Part shown: positions 36,688 to 48,054 of the stretch, in pieces
Numbering within the stretch: the first letter of the stretch is position 1
Layout: each line of letters opens with the position of its first letter
Assembly (NCBI RefSeq): GCF_007923295.1
Contig: NZ_VOIR01000011.1
Location: 186,001-250,000, forward strand
Direction: 5' to 3'
Source: Agrococcus sediminis
GTDB taxonomy: Bacteria > Actinomycetota > Actinomycetes > Actinomycetales > Microbacteriaceae
DNA: 64,000 nt
Notes under the pieces: model-generated
Database searches by the model: none
What the model was told of the DNA's origin: nothing
What the model saw: the letters and a program-made list of their open reading frames with translations, nothing else
Position numbers and translations under genes: made by a program

Positions 36688-38430
36688 TCAGGGCTCGACC
36701 GGCGGCTCCACCGGCAGGGTCTCGGTCGGCTCCGTGGGCGTCGGCGTGGGCGTCGGCTCGGGCTCCGGGGTCTCCTCCGGCGTCGCCGTCATCGTCAGCG
36801 CCGGGGACGAGCCGCTCGTGAGCGACTCGCCGCCGTCGACGTCGCACGTGTAGGTGTACGAGATCGTCGTGTCACCGGCGGGGACCGAGCTGAAGTTCAT
36901 CTGCGCGATGCCGGTCTCCTCGATCTGCTCCCGGCCGTCGGGCCAGGTGATCGTGGCCGTGTAGCCGCCGAGGCTGTAGCCGGCGGGGCAGCTCGCCTCG
37001 TCCCAGACGACGACGGGGCTGTCGCCGACCGTGAGGGCCGCCGGGTCGCCGCCGTCCTGCAGGCGCGGCACCGACGTGGGGTCGGCGATCGCGGCCACGG
37101 GGGCGTAGATCGTGCCCGTCACGGTCGAGCCCACCGGCACCGGGCCGGTCGGGTCGACGGCGTAGACGGTGCCCGCGTCGGCCTCGGCGGTGGCCGGGTT
37201 GCCGGTCTCGACGGCAGGCTGGAGCTCGAGCGCCTGGATCGCGGCGCGGAACTGGGCCTCGTCCATCCCCTCGAAGTCGCTCAGGTCGATGTCGACCGTC
37301 TCGAGGGTCTGGCTCGGCACCGGCGTGCCCGAGTCGACGGGCGGCTGCTGCTGCTGGTTGAGCAGCATCATCGCGATCGCGACGCCGGCCGCCACGAGCA
37401 GCACCGCGAGGATCACGACGGGCCAGATCCAGGGGTTGCGGCGCCGGTCGCGGTCGCGCTCCAGCGTCGTCGCGCGGGTGACCGGCAGCGCCGCCGTCGC
37501 GGGGCTCGACTGGGTCGTGATCACCCGGGTCGCGGCCTGGGTCGGCGAGTCGATCGTCGCGAACGAGTCGGTCGAGGCGATGCCCGGCACGATCGCCGCG
37601 GCGCCCGCGATGTCGCCGCGGCGCAGCATGGTCGCGGCGCGCGACAGGTGCGCCGCCGAGGTCGGGCGGTCGGCGGGGGTCTTCGCGATGCACGACAGCA
37701 CGAGGTTGCGCACCGGCTCCGGCACGGTGCCGGGCAGGTCCGGCGGCGCGTCGTTGATGTGCGCCATCGCGATCGCGACCTGCGACTCGCCCGTGAACGG
37801 CCGCCGGCCGGCGAGCGCCTCGTAGGCGACGATGCCGAGCGAGTAGATGTCGGTCGACGGCGCCGCCTGCTGCCCCGAGGCCTGCTCGGGCGAGAGGTAC
37901 TGCACCGTGCCCATGACCTGGCCGGTCGCGGTGAGCGGCACCTGGTCGGCGATGCGCGCGATGCCGAAGTCGGTGATCTTGACGCGGCCCTCGGGCGTGA
38001 TGAGCAGGTTGCCGGGCTTGATGTCGCGGTGCACGAGCCCCGCCTGGTGCGCGGCGTGGAGCGCTGCGGAGGTCTGCGCGACGATGTCGAGCACCTTGTC
38101 GGCCGAGAGCGTGCGGTCGCGGTCGAGGATCGCGCTGAGCGGCTCGCCCGGCACGAGCTCCATCACGAGGAAGGCGCTGCCCTCCTCCTCGCCGTAGTCG
38201 AAGACGTTGGCGATGCCCTCGTGGTTGACGAGCGCGGCGTGACGGGCCTCGGCGCGGAAGCGCTCGAGGAACCCGGGGTCGCCCATGTACTCGTCCTTGA
38301 GGATCTTGAGCGCCACCGTGCGGCCGATCACCTGATCGGTCGCCTGCCACACCTCGCCCATGCCGCCGATGGCGATCCGGCTGGTCAGCTGGTATCGCCC
38401 ACCGAAGGTGAGTCCGCTGGATGGTCTCAT
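36688..38430 (-). CDS. pknA: Serine/threonine kinase PknA-like
   Basis: 580 residues. Kinase core near 12-270 with [18 protein letters not shown] at 134-141 and [10 protein letters not shown] membrane helix follows a basic stretch ([19 protein letters not shown]). The extracellular part has one PASTA-like unit ([20 protein letters not shown]) and further beta-rich sequence ending in Pro/Glu/Thr repeats. It starts inside the pbpA end (ATGA overlap) and lies 103 bases upstream of pknB. Confidence 0.93.
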   Translation of the reverse strand: MRPSSGLTFGGRYQLTSRIAIGGMGEVWQATDQVIGRTVALKILKDEYMGDPGFLERFRAEARHAALVNHEGIANVFDYGEEEGSAFLVMELVPGEPLSAILDRDRTLSADKVLDIVAQTSAALHAAHQAGLVHRDIKPGNLLITPEGRVKITDFGIARIADQVPLTATGQVMGTVQYLSPEQASGQQAAPSTDIYSLGIVAYEALAGRRPFTGESQVAIAMAHINDAPPDLPGTVPEPVRNLVLSCIAKTPADRPTSAAHLSRAATMLRRGDIAGAAAIVPGIASTDSFATIDSPTQAATRVITTQSSPATAALPVTRATTLERDRDRRRNPWIWPVVILAVLLVAAGVAIAMMLLNQQQQPPVDSGTPVPSQTLETVDIDLSDFEGMDEAQFRAAIQALELQPAVETGNPATAEADAGTVYAVDPTGPVPVGSTVTGTIYAPVAAIADPTSVPRLQDGGDPAALTVGDSPVVVWDEASCPAGYSLGGYTATITWPDGREQIEETGIAQMNFSSVPAGDTTISYTYTCDVDGGESLTSGSSPALTMTATPEETPEPEPTPTPTPTEPTETLPVEPPVEP

Positions 38431-39908
38431 GAGTTCAGCACCGCCTCGATCACTGCTCTCCCGATAGGTGCGGCGATCACGTTTGAAGTATCACCGACGA
38501 TGTTCTCATCCGGCACGACCACGACGGCGACTGCCACGCTCCGGTCGTCCGTCTCGCCGTAGCCCGTGAACCACAGGTTGAACGGCTCGTTGTTCTCGCC
38601 CGTCTCCGCGGTGCCGGTCTTGCCGCCCACCGTCACACCCGGGATCGCGGCGTTCGAGGCGAGCCCCTCGCTCACGCCGAGCTCCATCGCGCCGCGCAGC
38701 GCCGCCGCCGTCTCGGCCGAGATGGGGTTGCCCTGGATGGTCGGCTCCGGGTCGTCGAGCACGTCGAGGTTGGGCGCGAGCACGCGGTCGACCATGTTGG
38801 GCCGCATCATCGTGCCGTCGTTCGCGATCGCCGCGGTGGTCATCGCCACCTGCAGGGGCGTCACGCGCACGTCGTACTGGCCGAAGGCCGTCAGCATCGT
38901 CTGCGCCTCGTCGAGGCCCGTGGGGTAGGAGCTGGGGGTCACGTCGAGCGGGATGTCGAGCGGCTGGCCGTAGCCGAACGCCGCCGCCTGCTCGGCGAGC
39001 GCATCCTGGCCGAGCTCCTGCCCGAGCTGCGCGATGGGGATGTTGCACGAGAGCACGAGCGACGTCTCGAGCGTCGCCTGCTCGCCGGGACCGCACGCCT
39101 CGCGGGAGGCGTTGCGCACCTCGCTCGTCGACTGCGGCAGCGTGAGCGTCTCGGGGTTGTCGAACTCCGACTGCATGTCGAAGCGGCCCGACTCGAGCGC
39201 GGCGGCGACGGTCACGAGCTTGAAGACCGAGCCGGGGTAGTAGAGGTCGCCCGCGATCGCGCGGTTCTGCAGCGGCTGCTCGGGATCGGCGAGCAGCTGG
39301 TTGTACGTCTCGGTGACGGCCGCGGTGTTGTGGCTCGCGAAGGCGTTGGGGTCGAACGTGGGGCTCGAGTACATCGCGAGCACGTCGCCCGTCTCGGGGT
39401 CGAGCGCGACGACCGCGCCCTCCCGGCCGCCCAGCGCATCCGCCGCCGCCTGCTGCGCGTCGTGGTCGATCGTCAGCTCGACCGACGAGCCCGCCGGGTC
39501 CTGCCCGGTGAGCGTCGCCAGGATCTGGTCGAGGAACTGGCTGTTGGCGCTGCCGGTGAGCTCGGCGTTCATCGCGCCCTCGATGCCCGTGTTGCCCTGC
39601 CCGAGCGTGTTGTAGCCCGTGACGGGCGCGTAGAGCGGCCCCATCGGGTACTCGCGCTGCCACTCGAACTCGTCGTTCGACGGCGTCGACAGCGCCACCT
39701 GCACGCCGTCGACCACGATCGAGCCGCGCTCGACCGCGAAGGAGTCGTACAGCGTGCGCGTGTTGCGCGGATCGGCGTGCAGCGAGTCGGCCTGCACGGC
39801 CTGGATCATCGTCGACGAGCCGAAGAGCCCGAGGAACATCACCAGCAGCAGCGTGCTCACGCGGCGGATGGGCCTGCGCATGCTCTGCTCCCGTTCGACG
39901 CCCGTCAT
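38427..39908 (-). CDS. pbpA: Penicillin-binding protein, transpeptidase (PbpA)
   Basis: 493 residues. N-terminal membrane anchor ([21 protein letters not shown]), then a class B PBP: active serine in YPGSVFKLV, the second motif in [10 protein letters not shown], and KTG in [10 protein letters not shown]. Cross-links peptidoglycan together with the neighbouring SEDS glycosyltransferase. ATG at 39908 has AAGGGGG upstream and overlaps the ftsW stop; an internal ATG (MRRPIRR) is an alternative. Confidence 0.94.
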   Translation of the reverse strand: MTGVEREQSMRRPIRRVSTLLLVMFLGLFGSSTMIQAVQADSLHADPRNTRTLYDSFAVERGSIVVDGVQVALSTPSNDEFEWQREYPMGPLYAPVTGYNTLGQGNTGIEGAMNAELTGSANSQFLDQILATLTGQDPAGSSVELTIDHDAQQAAADALGGREGAVVALDPETGDVLAMYSSPTFDPNAFASHNTAAVTETYNQLLADPEQPLQNRAIAGDLYYPGSVFKLVTVAAALESGRFDMQSEFDNPETLTLPQSTSEVRNASREACGPGEQATLETSLVLSCNIPIAQLGQELGQDALAEQAAAFGYGQPLDIPLDVTPSSYPTGLDEAQTMLTAFGQYDVRVTPLQVAMTTAAIANDGTMMRPNMVDRVLAPNLDVLDDPEPTIQGNPISAETAAALRGAMELGVSEGLASNAAIPGVTVGGKTGTAETGENNEPFNLWFTGYGETDDRSVAVAVVVVPDENIVGDTSNVIAAPIGRAVIEAVLNS

Positions 39909-41307
39909 GCGATCCCCCTTCCGCGCACCGAGTCGCTCAGCCTCAGCAGCAGCGCGACGATGAGCCAGTTGGCCAGCAGCGAGGAGCCGCCGGCTGCCAG
40001 GAACGGCGTGGTGAGGCCCGTCAGCGGGATGAGCCTCGTGACGCCGCCCACGACGATGAACACCTGCAGGCCGATCGCGAAGGCGAGGCCCACGGCGAGG
40101 AGCTTCGTGAAGTCGTCCGGCCCCTGGAAGCCCACGCGCACGCCGCGCGAGACCAGGATCAGGTAGAGCCCGAGGATCGCGAAGATGCCGGCGAGGCCCA
40201 GCTCCTCGCCGAGCGACGGGATGATGTAGTCGCTGTTGGCGTACGGCGTGATGTCGGGCCGGCCGAGGCCGAGCCCGGTGCCGAGCAGGCCGCCGTGCGC
40301 CATGCCGAACACGCCCTGCACGATCTGGAACGAGCCGCCCTGCGCCTCGTAGACGCTCTGGTCGAAGGCGTGGATCCAGGCGTCGATGCGGCGCTGCACG
40401 TAGCCGAGCACGAAGTAGGCCGCGATGCCGCCGAGCGCGACGAGGCCGACGCCGATGAACATCCACGAGCGGCGGCCGGTGGCGACGTAGATCATCACGA
40501 GGAACAGGCCGAAGTAGAGCATCGACGTGCCGAGGTCGCGCTGGAACACCAGCACGAGCATGCACATGCCCCAGACGATGAGGATGGGCCCGAGGTCGCG
40601 CAGGCGCGGGAAGCGGATGCCGAGCACCTTCCTGCCCACGACCGACAGCGAGTCGCGCGCCGTCATGAGGTAGCCGGCGAAGAAGATCGCGAGGGCGATC
40701 TTGGCGAGCTCGCCCGGCTGCAGCGAGACGATGCTGCCGATGCCGATCCACACGGTCGCGCCGTTGATCGTGCGGCCGATGCCGGGCACGAGGGGCAGCA
40801 CGAGCAGGATGATCGCGATCGCCATGGCGAGGAACCGGTAGCGCGCGAGCACGCGGTGGTTGCGCACGACGACGATCGCCGCGATCGCGACGACGAGCGC
40901 GATGCCCGTCCAGGTGATCTGGCGCATGGAGGCGGCGTCCCAGCCGGTGACGCCCTCGGCGATGTCGATGCGGTAGATCATCGCGATGCCGAGGCCGTTG
41001 AGCACCGTCGCGACCGGCAGGATGATCGCGTCGGCCTCGCGCGCGACGATGCGCAGCGCGATGTGGAGGGCGAGCGTCAGGATGCCGAGCCCGGCGGCGA
41101 GCTGCAGCGGGAACAGGTCGACGCGCTGCAGGGCGCCGAGCTGCACGAGCACCATCGCGCCGCCCGCGATCACCCAGGCGATCACGAGCAGGAACAGCTC
41201 GAGGTTGCGCAGCTTCGCGGGGTTGCGGATGCGCACGCGGATCGCCTCGGTCACATCGCGCAGCTGCACGATGCCCGTCTGGAGGGCGCTGGGAGCGGTG
41301 CGATCCG

Positions 41308-41311
<4 letters not shown>
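39905..41311 (-). CDS. ftsW: SEDS peptidoglycan glycosyltransferase, FtsW/RodA
   Basis: 468 residues with about twelve membrane segments. Conserved SEDS pieces include LQPGELAKIALAIFFAGYL, VFQRDLGTSMLYFGLF, and SLGEELGLAGIFAIL. It polymerises glycan strands with the adjacent PbpA. At this locus the gene is often named rodA; the substrate step is the same. Overlaps both neighbours by four bases. Confidence 0.93.
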
Positions 41312-42549
<1,238 letters not shown>

Positions 42550-42551
42550 GC

Positions 42552-43094
42552 TCAGCGCCTCAGCTCGAACGTCGTCGTGCCGATCCGCACGGCGCTGCCG
42601 ACCTGCACGGGCGTCGCCTCGCTGATGCGCTTGCCGTCGACGTAGGTGCCGTTCGTCGAGCCGAGGTCCTGCACCATCCACTGGTCGCGCCAGCGCACGA
42701 CCTTCGCGTGGTTGTTGGAGGTGTAGTCGTCCTTGATCTGGAGGCCCGCGCCGCTCGAGCGGCCGATCGTCAGGCCCGTCGCCGGCAGGTCGAGCTCGAG
42801 GCCCGCCCGGGGGCCCGACGTGATGACGACGCGGGTCGCGGCGCCCGGGGCGGATGCGGCGGCCGGCGCCGCGCGCTCGGTGACGGTCGTCGGCGCATCC
42901 GCTGCCGCCGCGGCGGCCGGCGCCGTCGTGGCCGCCTGCTCGCGGGAGCGCTGGTTCTGCACCGCCACGCGCTGCAGCGGCGTCAGGCGCGGCCCGAACA
43001 GGTCGCTGCGCAGCGAGTACAGCACGATGAAGATGAACAGCCAGAGCAGCGCGAGGAAGCCGATCCGGATGATGATGAGGGTCAGCTCGCTCAC
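42552..43094 (-). CDS. fhaB: FHA-domain protein FhaB (FipA-like)
   Basis: 180 residues from a GTG that overlaps the fhaA stop. N-terminal membrane helix (LIIIRIGFLALLWLFIFIV), an Ala-rich linker, then an FHA domain with GLTIGRS, SNNHAKV and LGSTNGTYVDG. FHA domains bind phosphothreonine; FhaB recruits phosphorylated partners at the division or elongation site. Confidence 0.92.
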   Translation of the reverse strand: MSELTLIIIRIGFLALLWLFIFIVLYSLRSDLFGPRLTPLQRVAVQNQRSREQAATTAPAAAAAADAPTTVTERAAPAAASAPGAATRVVITSGPRAGLELDLPATGLTIGRSSGAGLQIKDDYTSNNHAKVVRWRDQWMVQDLGSTNGTYVDGKRISEATPVQVGSAVRIGTTTFELRR

Positions 43095-43780
43095 GGGCGC
43101 TGCTCCTTGGACTGCGCCAGCACGCGGTAGACGATGCGGGTGGCTCCGATGTCGATGATCGAGTCGGGCTCGAGCAGCGCGCTCTTGAGCGCCCGCCCGT
43201 TGAGGGTCGTGCCGTTCGTGGAGCCGAGGTCGCTCACCTGGGCGCGGGTGCCGTCCCAGACGATCTCGGCGTGCTTGCGCGAGGCGCCGGCGTCGTCGAC
43301 CGTGATGTCGGCGTCCGAGCCGCGGCCGATGACGGTGCGGCCCTTGCGCAGCGTGTGCCGCTTGCCCTTGATGTCGACGACCGCCGTCCAGACGACCTCG
43401 CCGGCCTCGGTGTCGGAGGAGATCTCGAACATGCCGGTCGTCATCGCCTCGTCGGGCGTGAGGCCGAGGCCGATGGGGCCCGGGAACGAGTAGCCGGACT
43501 GCCGCGCGTGCGTCTGGAGCGTGCCGGTCAGCTCGTCGAGCAGGGCGTCGCCGAGGCGCCGCAGGCGCTGGAAGTCGGAGGGGGCGAGCCGCACGGTGAG
43601 GCGGTTCGGCACGAGGATGCGGTCGCGCGAGACGACGGAGGCGTTGGTGTCGAGCTCGCGCTTGAGCGCGCTCGCGAGCTCGACCGGCTCGACGCCGGCG
43701 CGGAAGGTCTTCGCGAAGGCGCCGTTGACGGCCTTCTCGAGCCCGCGCTCGATCGAATCGAGGAATCCCATGTCCGTCAT
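43091..43780 (-). CDS. fhaA: FHA-domain protein FhaA
   Basis: 229 residues. N-terminal DUF3662-type domain (GFLDSIERGLEKAVNGAFAK, VEPVELASALKREL) and a C-terminal FHA domain (RTVIGRGSDADI, SRKHAEI, DLGSTNGT). First gene of the fhaA-fhaB-pstP-ftsW-pbpA-pknA-pknB operon. ATG at 43780 is used for its AGGG site; GTG at 43783 and ATG at 43771 are alternatives. Confidence 0.9.
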   Translation of the reverse strand: MTDMGFLDSIERGLEKAVNGAFAKTFRAGVEPVELASALKRELDTNASVVSRDRILVPNRLTVRLAPSDFQRLRRLGDALLDELTGTLQTHARQSGYSFPGPIGLGLTPDEAMTTGMFEISSDTEAGEVVWTAVVDIKGKRHTLRKGRTVIGRGSDADITVDDAGASRKHAEIVWDGTRAQVSDLGSTNGTTLNGRALKSALLEPDSIIDIGATRIVYRVLAQSKEQRP

Positions 43781-43864
43781 CACCGTCCCTATGCCGCCGC
43801 AAGCGTACCCGGCGAGTCTAGGAACCTGATATTCTCGTGGGGTTGCCCTGGTTCTCCGGGGTGC

Positions 43865-43948
43865 GCGCGAGTGGCGGAATTGGCAGACGCGCTGGCTTCA
43901 GGTGCCAGTGTCCGCAAGGACGTGGGGGTTCAAGTCCCCCCTCGCGCA
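43865..43948 (+). tRNA. tRNA-Leu (CAG)
   Basis: 84 bases with the long variable arm of class II tRNAs. Acceptor GCGCGAG pairs with CTCGCGC; anticodon stem CTGGC/GCCAG surrounds TTCAGGT with anticodon CAG; T arm GGGGG/CCCCC. CCA not encoded. A TATTCT hexamer at 43830-43835 is a possible -10. Confidence 0.96.
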
Positions 43949-43953
43949 CGAAC

Positions 43954-43977
43954 GGCCCCGGGCTCCACCCCGGGGCC
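43954..43977 (+). terminator. Terminator after tRNA-Leu
   Basis: GGCCCCGG (43954-43961) pairs with CCGGGGCC (43970-43977), followed by TTT. Confidence 0.8.
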
Positions 43978-43994
43978 TTTCGCTTGCGGGGCTG

Positions 43995-44031
43995 GGTCTC
44001 GGTACGGCGGCCTCCGGCCGCCTACTCGACC
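43995..44031 (+). repeat. Variant palindromic element near tRNA-Leu
   Basis: GGTCTCGGTACGGCGGCC then TCC then GGCCGCCTACTCGACC. The outer ends GGTCTCG and CTCGACC are shared with the 24.9-kb elements, but GTGACGCG and GCGCTC are replaced by GTAC and CCTA. It is a second subfamily of the same repeat. Confidence 0.6.
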
Positions 44032-44042
44032 TTGACCCCTCC

Positions 44043-44073
44043 GGGCGCAACGCCGCTGTGCGGCATTGCGCCC
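44043..44073 (-). terminator. Terminator of the alcohol dehydrogenase gene
   Basis: A 14-bp stem (44043-44056 with 44060-44073) and a 3-base loop; the single mismatch becomes a G-U pair in a minus-strand transcript. It starts at the gene's stop codon. Confidence 0.65.
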
Positions 44074-45245
44074 TACGGCGTCAAGACCACCTTGATGCAG
44101 CCGTCCTGCTTCTTCTGGAAGAGCTCGTACATCTCGGGGGCGCGCTCGAGCGGCACGCGGTGCGTCACGAGGTCCTCGACGCCGAGCGGGTCGGACGGGT
44201 CCTCGACGAGCGGCAGGAGCGCATCCCGCCACGACTGCACGTTGCACTGGCCCATGCGGATCGCGACCTGCTTGTCGAACAGGGTCATCATCGGGATGGG
44301 GTCGGCCTGGCCGACGTACACGCCGCTCAGCGACACCGTGCCGCCCCGCCGCACCGCGTCGAACGCCGTGTAGAGCGCGGTCAGGCGGTCGAGGCCGGCG
44401 TTGCGCAGCATCGGCTTCGCCAGCAGGTCGGGCAGCGCGCCGACGACCGCCTGCGCCGCGGCGGTGCCGGGCGCGCCGTGCGCCTCCATGCCGACGGCGT
44501 CGACGATCGAGTCGGGTCCGCGGCCGTCGGTCGCCGCGCGCAGCACCTCGACCGCGTCGGTCATGTCGATCGTCTCGACGCCGTGCCGCTCGGCCATCGC
44601 GCGGCGCTCGGGCACCGGGTCGACGCCGATCACGCGGTGGCCGAGGTGCCGGCCGATGCGGGCGGCGAACTGCCCGACCGGCCCCAGCCCGAGCACGGCG
44701 AGCGTGCCGCCCTCGGGCACGTCGGCGTACTGCACGCCCTGCCACGCGGTGGGCAGGATGTCGCTGAGGAACAGGTAGCGGTCGTCGGGCAGCTCGTGCC
44801 CCACCTTCGTGGCGTTGAAGTCGGCGAGCGGCACGCGCAGCCGCTCGGCCTGGCCGCCGGGCACCGAGCCGTACAGCGACGTGTAGCCGTACAGCGACGC
44901 GCCCGTGCCCTGCTCGCGGTTCTGCGTCGTCTCGCACTGCGTGGTGAGCCCGCGGGCGCACATGAAGCAGCTGCCGCACGCGATGACGAACGGGATCACC
45001 ACGCGGTCGCCCGGCCGGAGCGTCGTGACCGCGGGCCCCACCTCCTCGACGATGCCCATCGTCTCGTGCCCCAGCACATCCCCCTCCTCGAGGAACGGCC
45101 CGAACAGCTCGTAGAGGTGGAGGTCCGACCCGCAGATGGCCGTCGACGTGACGCGGATCACCGCATCCGTCGACTCCTGCAGCCGCGGGTCGGGCACCTC
45201 CTCGACCGAGACCTTGCGCTTTCCCTGCCAGGTGAGTGCTCGCAT
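44073..45245 (-). CDS. Zinc-dependent alcohol dehydrogenase
   Basis: 390 residues. Catalytic zinc ligands in TAICGSDLHLYE and GHETMGIVEEVG, structural-zinc-type cysteine cluster CGSCFMCARGLTTQC, and Rossmann motif LGLGPVGQFAARIG. It resembles the glutathione-independent formaldehyde-dehydrogenase-like long-chain branch (insertion around residues 95-130). Substrate unknown. It lies 53 bases downstream of the transporter gene and may be the end of that operon. Confidence 0.88.
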   Translation of the reverse strand: MRALTWQGKRKVSVEEVPDPRLQESTDAVIRVTSTAICGSDLHLYELFGPFLEEGDVLGHETMGIVEEVGPAVTTLRPGDRVVIPFVIACGSCFMCARGLTTQCETTQNREQGTGASLYGYTSLYGSVPGGQAERLRVPLADFNATKVGHELPDDRYLFLSDILPTAWQGVQYADVPEGGTLAVLGLGPVGQFAARIGRHLGHRVIGVDPVPERRAMAERHGVETIDMTDAVEVLRAATDGRGPDSIVDAVGMEAHGAPGTAAAQAVVGALPDLLAKPMLRNAGLDRLTALYTAFDAVRRGGTVSLSGVYVGQADPIPMMTLFDKQVAIRMGQCNVQSWRDALLPLVEDPSDPLGVEDLVTHRVPLERAPEMYELFQKKQDGCIKVVLTP

Positions 45246-45298
45246 GGCCTCGACGATACGCCGATGGGGTGCAGATCGCCTGGGGGAGGCTCCCAGGT

Positions 45299-46768
45299 TC
45301 AGCCGGCGCGGCCGGTGCCTCCCTGGCGCAGCTCGCCGTCGACGAGCTCGTGCTTCGGGTCGTGCACCTTGCCGATGAGCTGCTCGCCGATCGCGATGCG
45401 GTCGACGTCGTCCTCGCCCGGCACGACGTCGCCGCGGAGGCTGCGCCCGGCCGTCTCGTTGAACGTCCAGATGGCGATGAGGCCGATGATGCCCGCGACC
45501 GTCATGTAGAAGCCGGGCACGAGCGTCGAGCCGGTCTCGCCGATCAGCCACTCGTTGATGAGGCCCGCCGGGCCGCCGAGCAGCGAGGTGGCGACGTTGT
45601 AGCCGAGCGCGAAGCCCGCGTAGCGCACGGTCGTCGGGAAGAGCGCCGGCAGCGTCGCGGAGATGTTGCACAGCAGCATCACGAGGAACAGGCCGAAGAT
45701 CGCCAGTCCCAGCACCTGGAGCACGACGTTGCCGGTGTTGAGCAGCAGGATCGCCGGCACCGAGAAGAGCGTGAAGCCGATCGCGGCGGTGAGCAGCACG
45801 GGCCGCCTGCCGATGCGGTCGGTGAGCGCACCGAGCGGGATGATCACCGCCATCATCACGAGCTGCACGCCGACGAGCATGAGGCCCGACTGCGTCGCGT
45901 CCATGTCGAGGGAGGTGGTGAGGAACGTGGGCATGTAGGTCAGCACCAGGTAGAACGCGGTGTTGATGAGGATCGTGATGCCCATGATCTTCAGCAGCTG
46001 CTTCGGCTGCTGCACGACGACGTCGCGCAGCGTCTGCCAGGCGCTCGTGCGCGTGTCGCGCTCCTTCGCCTCGATGAACGTCTCGGAGTCGTGCAGGCGC
46101 GCGCGCATGAGCAGCGCGACGATGCCGAGCGGCAGCGTGAGCAGGAACGGCAGGCGCCACCAGCCCTCGGCCATGCCGTCGGTGCCGACGATGAGCTCGA
46201 GCGCCGTCACGAGGATCGCGGCGAGCGAGAAGCCGAGCAGCGTGCCGAACTCGAGGAAGGAGCCCCAGAAGCCGCGCCGGTCGTCGGGCGCGTGCTCGGC
46301 CATGTAGACCGCCGCGCCGGCGTACTCGCCGCCTGCCGAGAAGCCCTGCACGATGCGCAGCAGGAACAGCAGCGCGGGCGCGAGCCAGCCGACCTGCTCG
46401 AAGGTGGGCAGGATGCCGATCGCCGCGGTGGCGACCGAGATCATCATGATCGTGAAGACGAGCACCTTCTGGCGGCCGATGCGGTCGCCGAGCGGGCCGA
46501 GCACGGCGCCGCCGATGGGGCGGATCAGGAACGAGACGGCGAAGCCGAACAGCGTCCAGAGGATGGCGTCCTCGGAGCCGCCGAAGATCTGCGTCGACAG
46601 GTGCACGGCGAGGTAGCCGTAGATGCCGTAGTCGAACCACTCGATGGCGTTGCCCGCCATCGCGCCCAGCACCGACTTCTTGACGGTCTTGCGCTGGAGC
46701 GGGGAGAGGTCGAGCTCGCGCGTGATGGGCGGCGGCTCGGTGGGGTGTGCTGCGTGCTGCTCGGTCAT
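45299..46768 (-). CDS. MFS transporter, metabolite:H+ symporter (MHS/ProP-like)
   Basis: 489 residues, twelve membrane segments. The MHS-family start GNAIEWFDYGIYGYLAVHLS, GPLGDRIGRQKVL and the motif VQGFSAGGEYAGAAVYMAEHAP are all typical. The family imports organic acids, proline or betaine. Downstream of two peptidase-type amidohydrolases in the same operon it probably brings in their substrate (inference). Confidence 0.92.
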   Translation of the reverse strand: MTEQHAAHPTEPPPITRELDLSPLQRKTVKKSVLGAMAGNAIEWFDYGIYGYLAVHLSTQIFGGSEDAILWTLFGFAVSFLIRPIGGAVLGPLGDRIGRQKVLVFTIMMISVATAAIGILPTFEQVGWLAPALLFLLRIVQGFSAGGEYAGAAVYMAEHAPDDRRGFWGSFLEFGTLLGFSLAAILVTALELIVGTDGMAEGWWRLPFLLTLPLGIVALLMRARLHDSETFIEAKERDTRTSAWQTLRDVVVQQPKQLLKIMGITILINTAFYLVLTYMPTFLTTSLDMDATQSGLMLVGVQLVMMAVIIPLGALTDRIGRRPVLLTAAIGFTLFSVPAILLLNTGNVVLQVLGLAIFGLFLVMLLCNISATLPALFPTTVRYAGFALGYNVATSLLGGPAGLINEWLIGETGSTLVPGFYMTVAGIIGLIAIWTFNETAGRSLRGDVVPGEDDVDRIAIGEQLIGKVHDPKHELVDGELRQGGTGRAG

Positions 46769-46845
46769 GGCCGTGTCCCTCCTGGGCGGCGCCGCGCGTG
46801 CTGCCGGTGCCGGTCGTGGTGCGTCGGGGTCGTGCGGATGGGCTG

Positions 46846-48054
46846 TCAGGTGTGCAGGTGGATGAGCATGCGAGTGTACGCGCGGGCGGCGGCCGAGAGG
46901 TCGGCGATGCGCACGCGCTCGTCGGGCTGGTGCGCCTGGCCGGTGATGTCGCCCGGGCCCAGGATGATCGTCGGGCAGCCGTGGTGCTCGGCGATGAAGC
47001 CGCCCTCGCACGCCGCCGTCCAGGCCTCCACCGGGGCCGCCGCGCCCTCGGCGCGGAGCGCCTCGACGGCGGCGGCGACGAGCGGATGCGTCGGGGCGGT
47101 CTCGAAGCCGGGCATCTCCATGAGGAGCGACGCGTGGGCGTCGCAGCCGTCGTCGCCGAGCACGCCGCCGATCCCGGCCTCGAGCTGCGCGAGCGCCTCG
47201 GCGCCGGTCTCGCCCGGCATCAGCCGGCGGTCGACGAGCAGCGTGCAGCGGTCGGGCACGATCGACGTGCCGTGGCCGCCCTCGATGCGGCCCACGCTCC
47301 ACGTCGCCGAGCCGAGCAGGCCCGTCGCGCCCGCGCGCATCCGCTCGTGGTCGTCGGCGATCCACGTGGCGATGCGCGCGGCGGTCGTGATCGCGCTCGC
47401 GCCGTCCTCGGGGCGGCCGGCGTGGGCGGCGCGCCCGCGCACCTCGACCTGCAGGTTGGCGGCGCCGCGGCACGCGATCACGACCGCGAGGTCGGTGGGC
47501 TCGGCGACGATGCACGCGCGGTAGGCGTCGCGCGGGCCCTCGTCGGCGCGCAGGTGCGCCTGGATGCCGGTCGCGAGATCCTCCTCGTCGACCGTCACGA
47601 GCAGCTCGAGCGGCAGCTCGGGGCGCACGCGGTGCACCGCCGCCATCGCCTGCAGCGCGGCGGCGAGGCCGCCCTTCATGTCGGTGGCGCCGCGGCCCGT
47701 CAGCCAGCCGTCGGCGACGCGCGGGTTGAACGGGTCGGCCGCCCAGCCCTCGCCCGCCGGCACGACGTCGGAGTGGCCGAGGATGAGCACGCCCGGCGCC
47801 TCGGGGGAGGGGTCGGGCCCGAAGCGGATCGAGAGGTTGGGGCGGTCGGGCGCGACGAGCGAGCGCCGGCTGCGCCCGCCGAGGCGCGACGCGATCGACT
47901 CGAGCACGCGCACCGCGACGAGCTCGGTGCCGCCCGGGTTCTCGCTCGCGGCGAGGATGAGCGACGAGGTGTCGGCGACGATGGTCGCCTCGTCGATGAG
48001 CGCGAGCGCCCGCGCGACGTCGTCGACGTCCGCGGCCTCGCGCGCATCCGTCAT
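46846..48054 (-). CDS. M20-family metallopeptidase/deacetylase (ArgE/DapE-like)
   Basis: 402 residues. Zinc-binding motifs GHSDVVPAG, GRGATDMKGGLAA and DEEDLATG, the dimerisation domain entry RGRAAHAGRPEDGASAI, and the last ligand region ILGPGDITGQAHQPDERV. Removes an acyl or amino acid group; the exact substrate is unknown. ATG overlaps the stop of the M24 gene by four bases. Confidence 0.9.
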   Translation of the reverse strand: MTDAREAADVDDVARALALIDEATIVADTSSLILAASENPGGTELVAVRVLESIASRLGGRSRRSLVAPDRPNLSIRFGPDPSPEAPGVLILGHSDVVPAGEGWAADPFNPRVADGWLTGRGATDMKGGLAAALQAMAAVHRVRPELPLELLVTVDEEDLATGIQAHLRADEGPRDAYRACIVAEPTDLAVVIACRGAANLQVEVRGRAAHAGRPEDGASAITTAARIATWIADDHERMRAGATGLLGSATWSVGRIEGGHGTSIVPDRCTLLVDRRLMPGETGAEALAQLEAGIGGVLGDDGCDAHASLLMEMPGFETAPTHPLVAAAVEALRAEGAAAPVEAWTAACEGGFIAEHHGCPTIILGPGDITGQAHQPDERVRIADLSAAARAYTRMLIHLHT

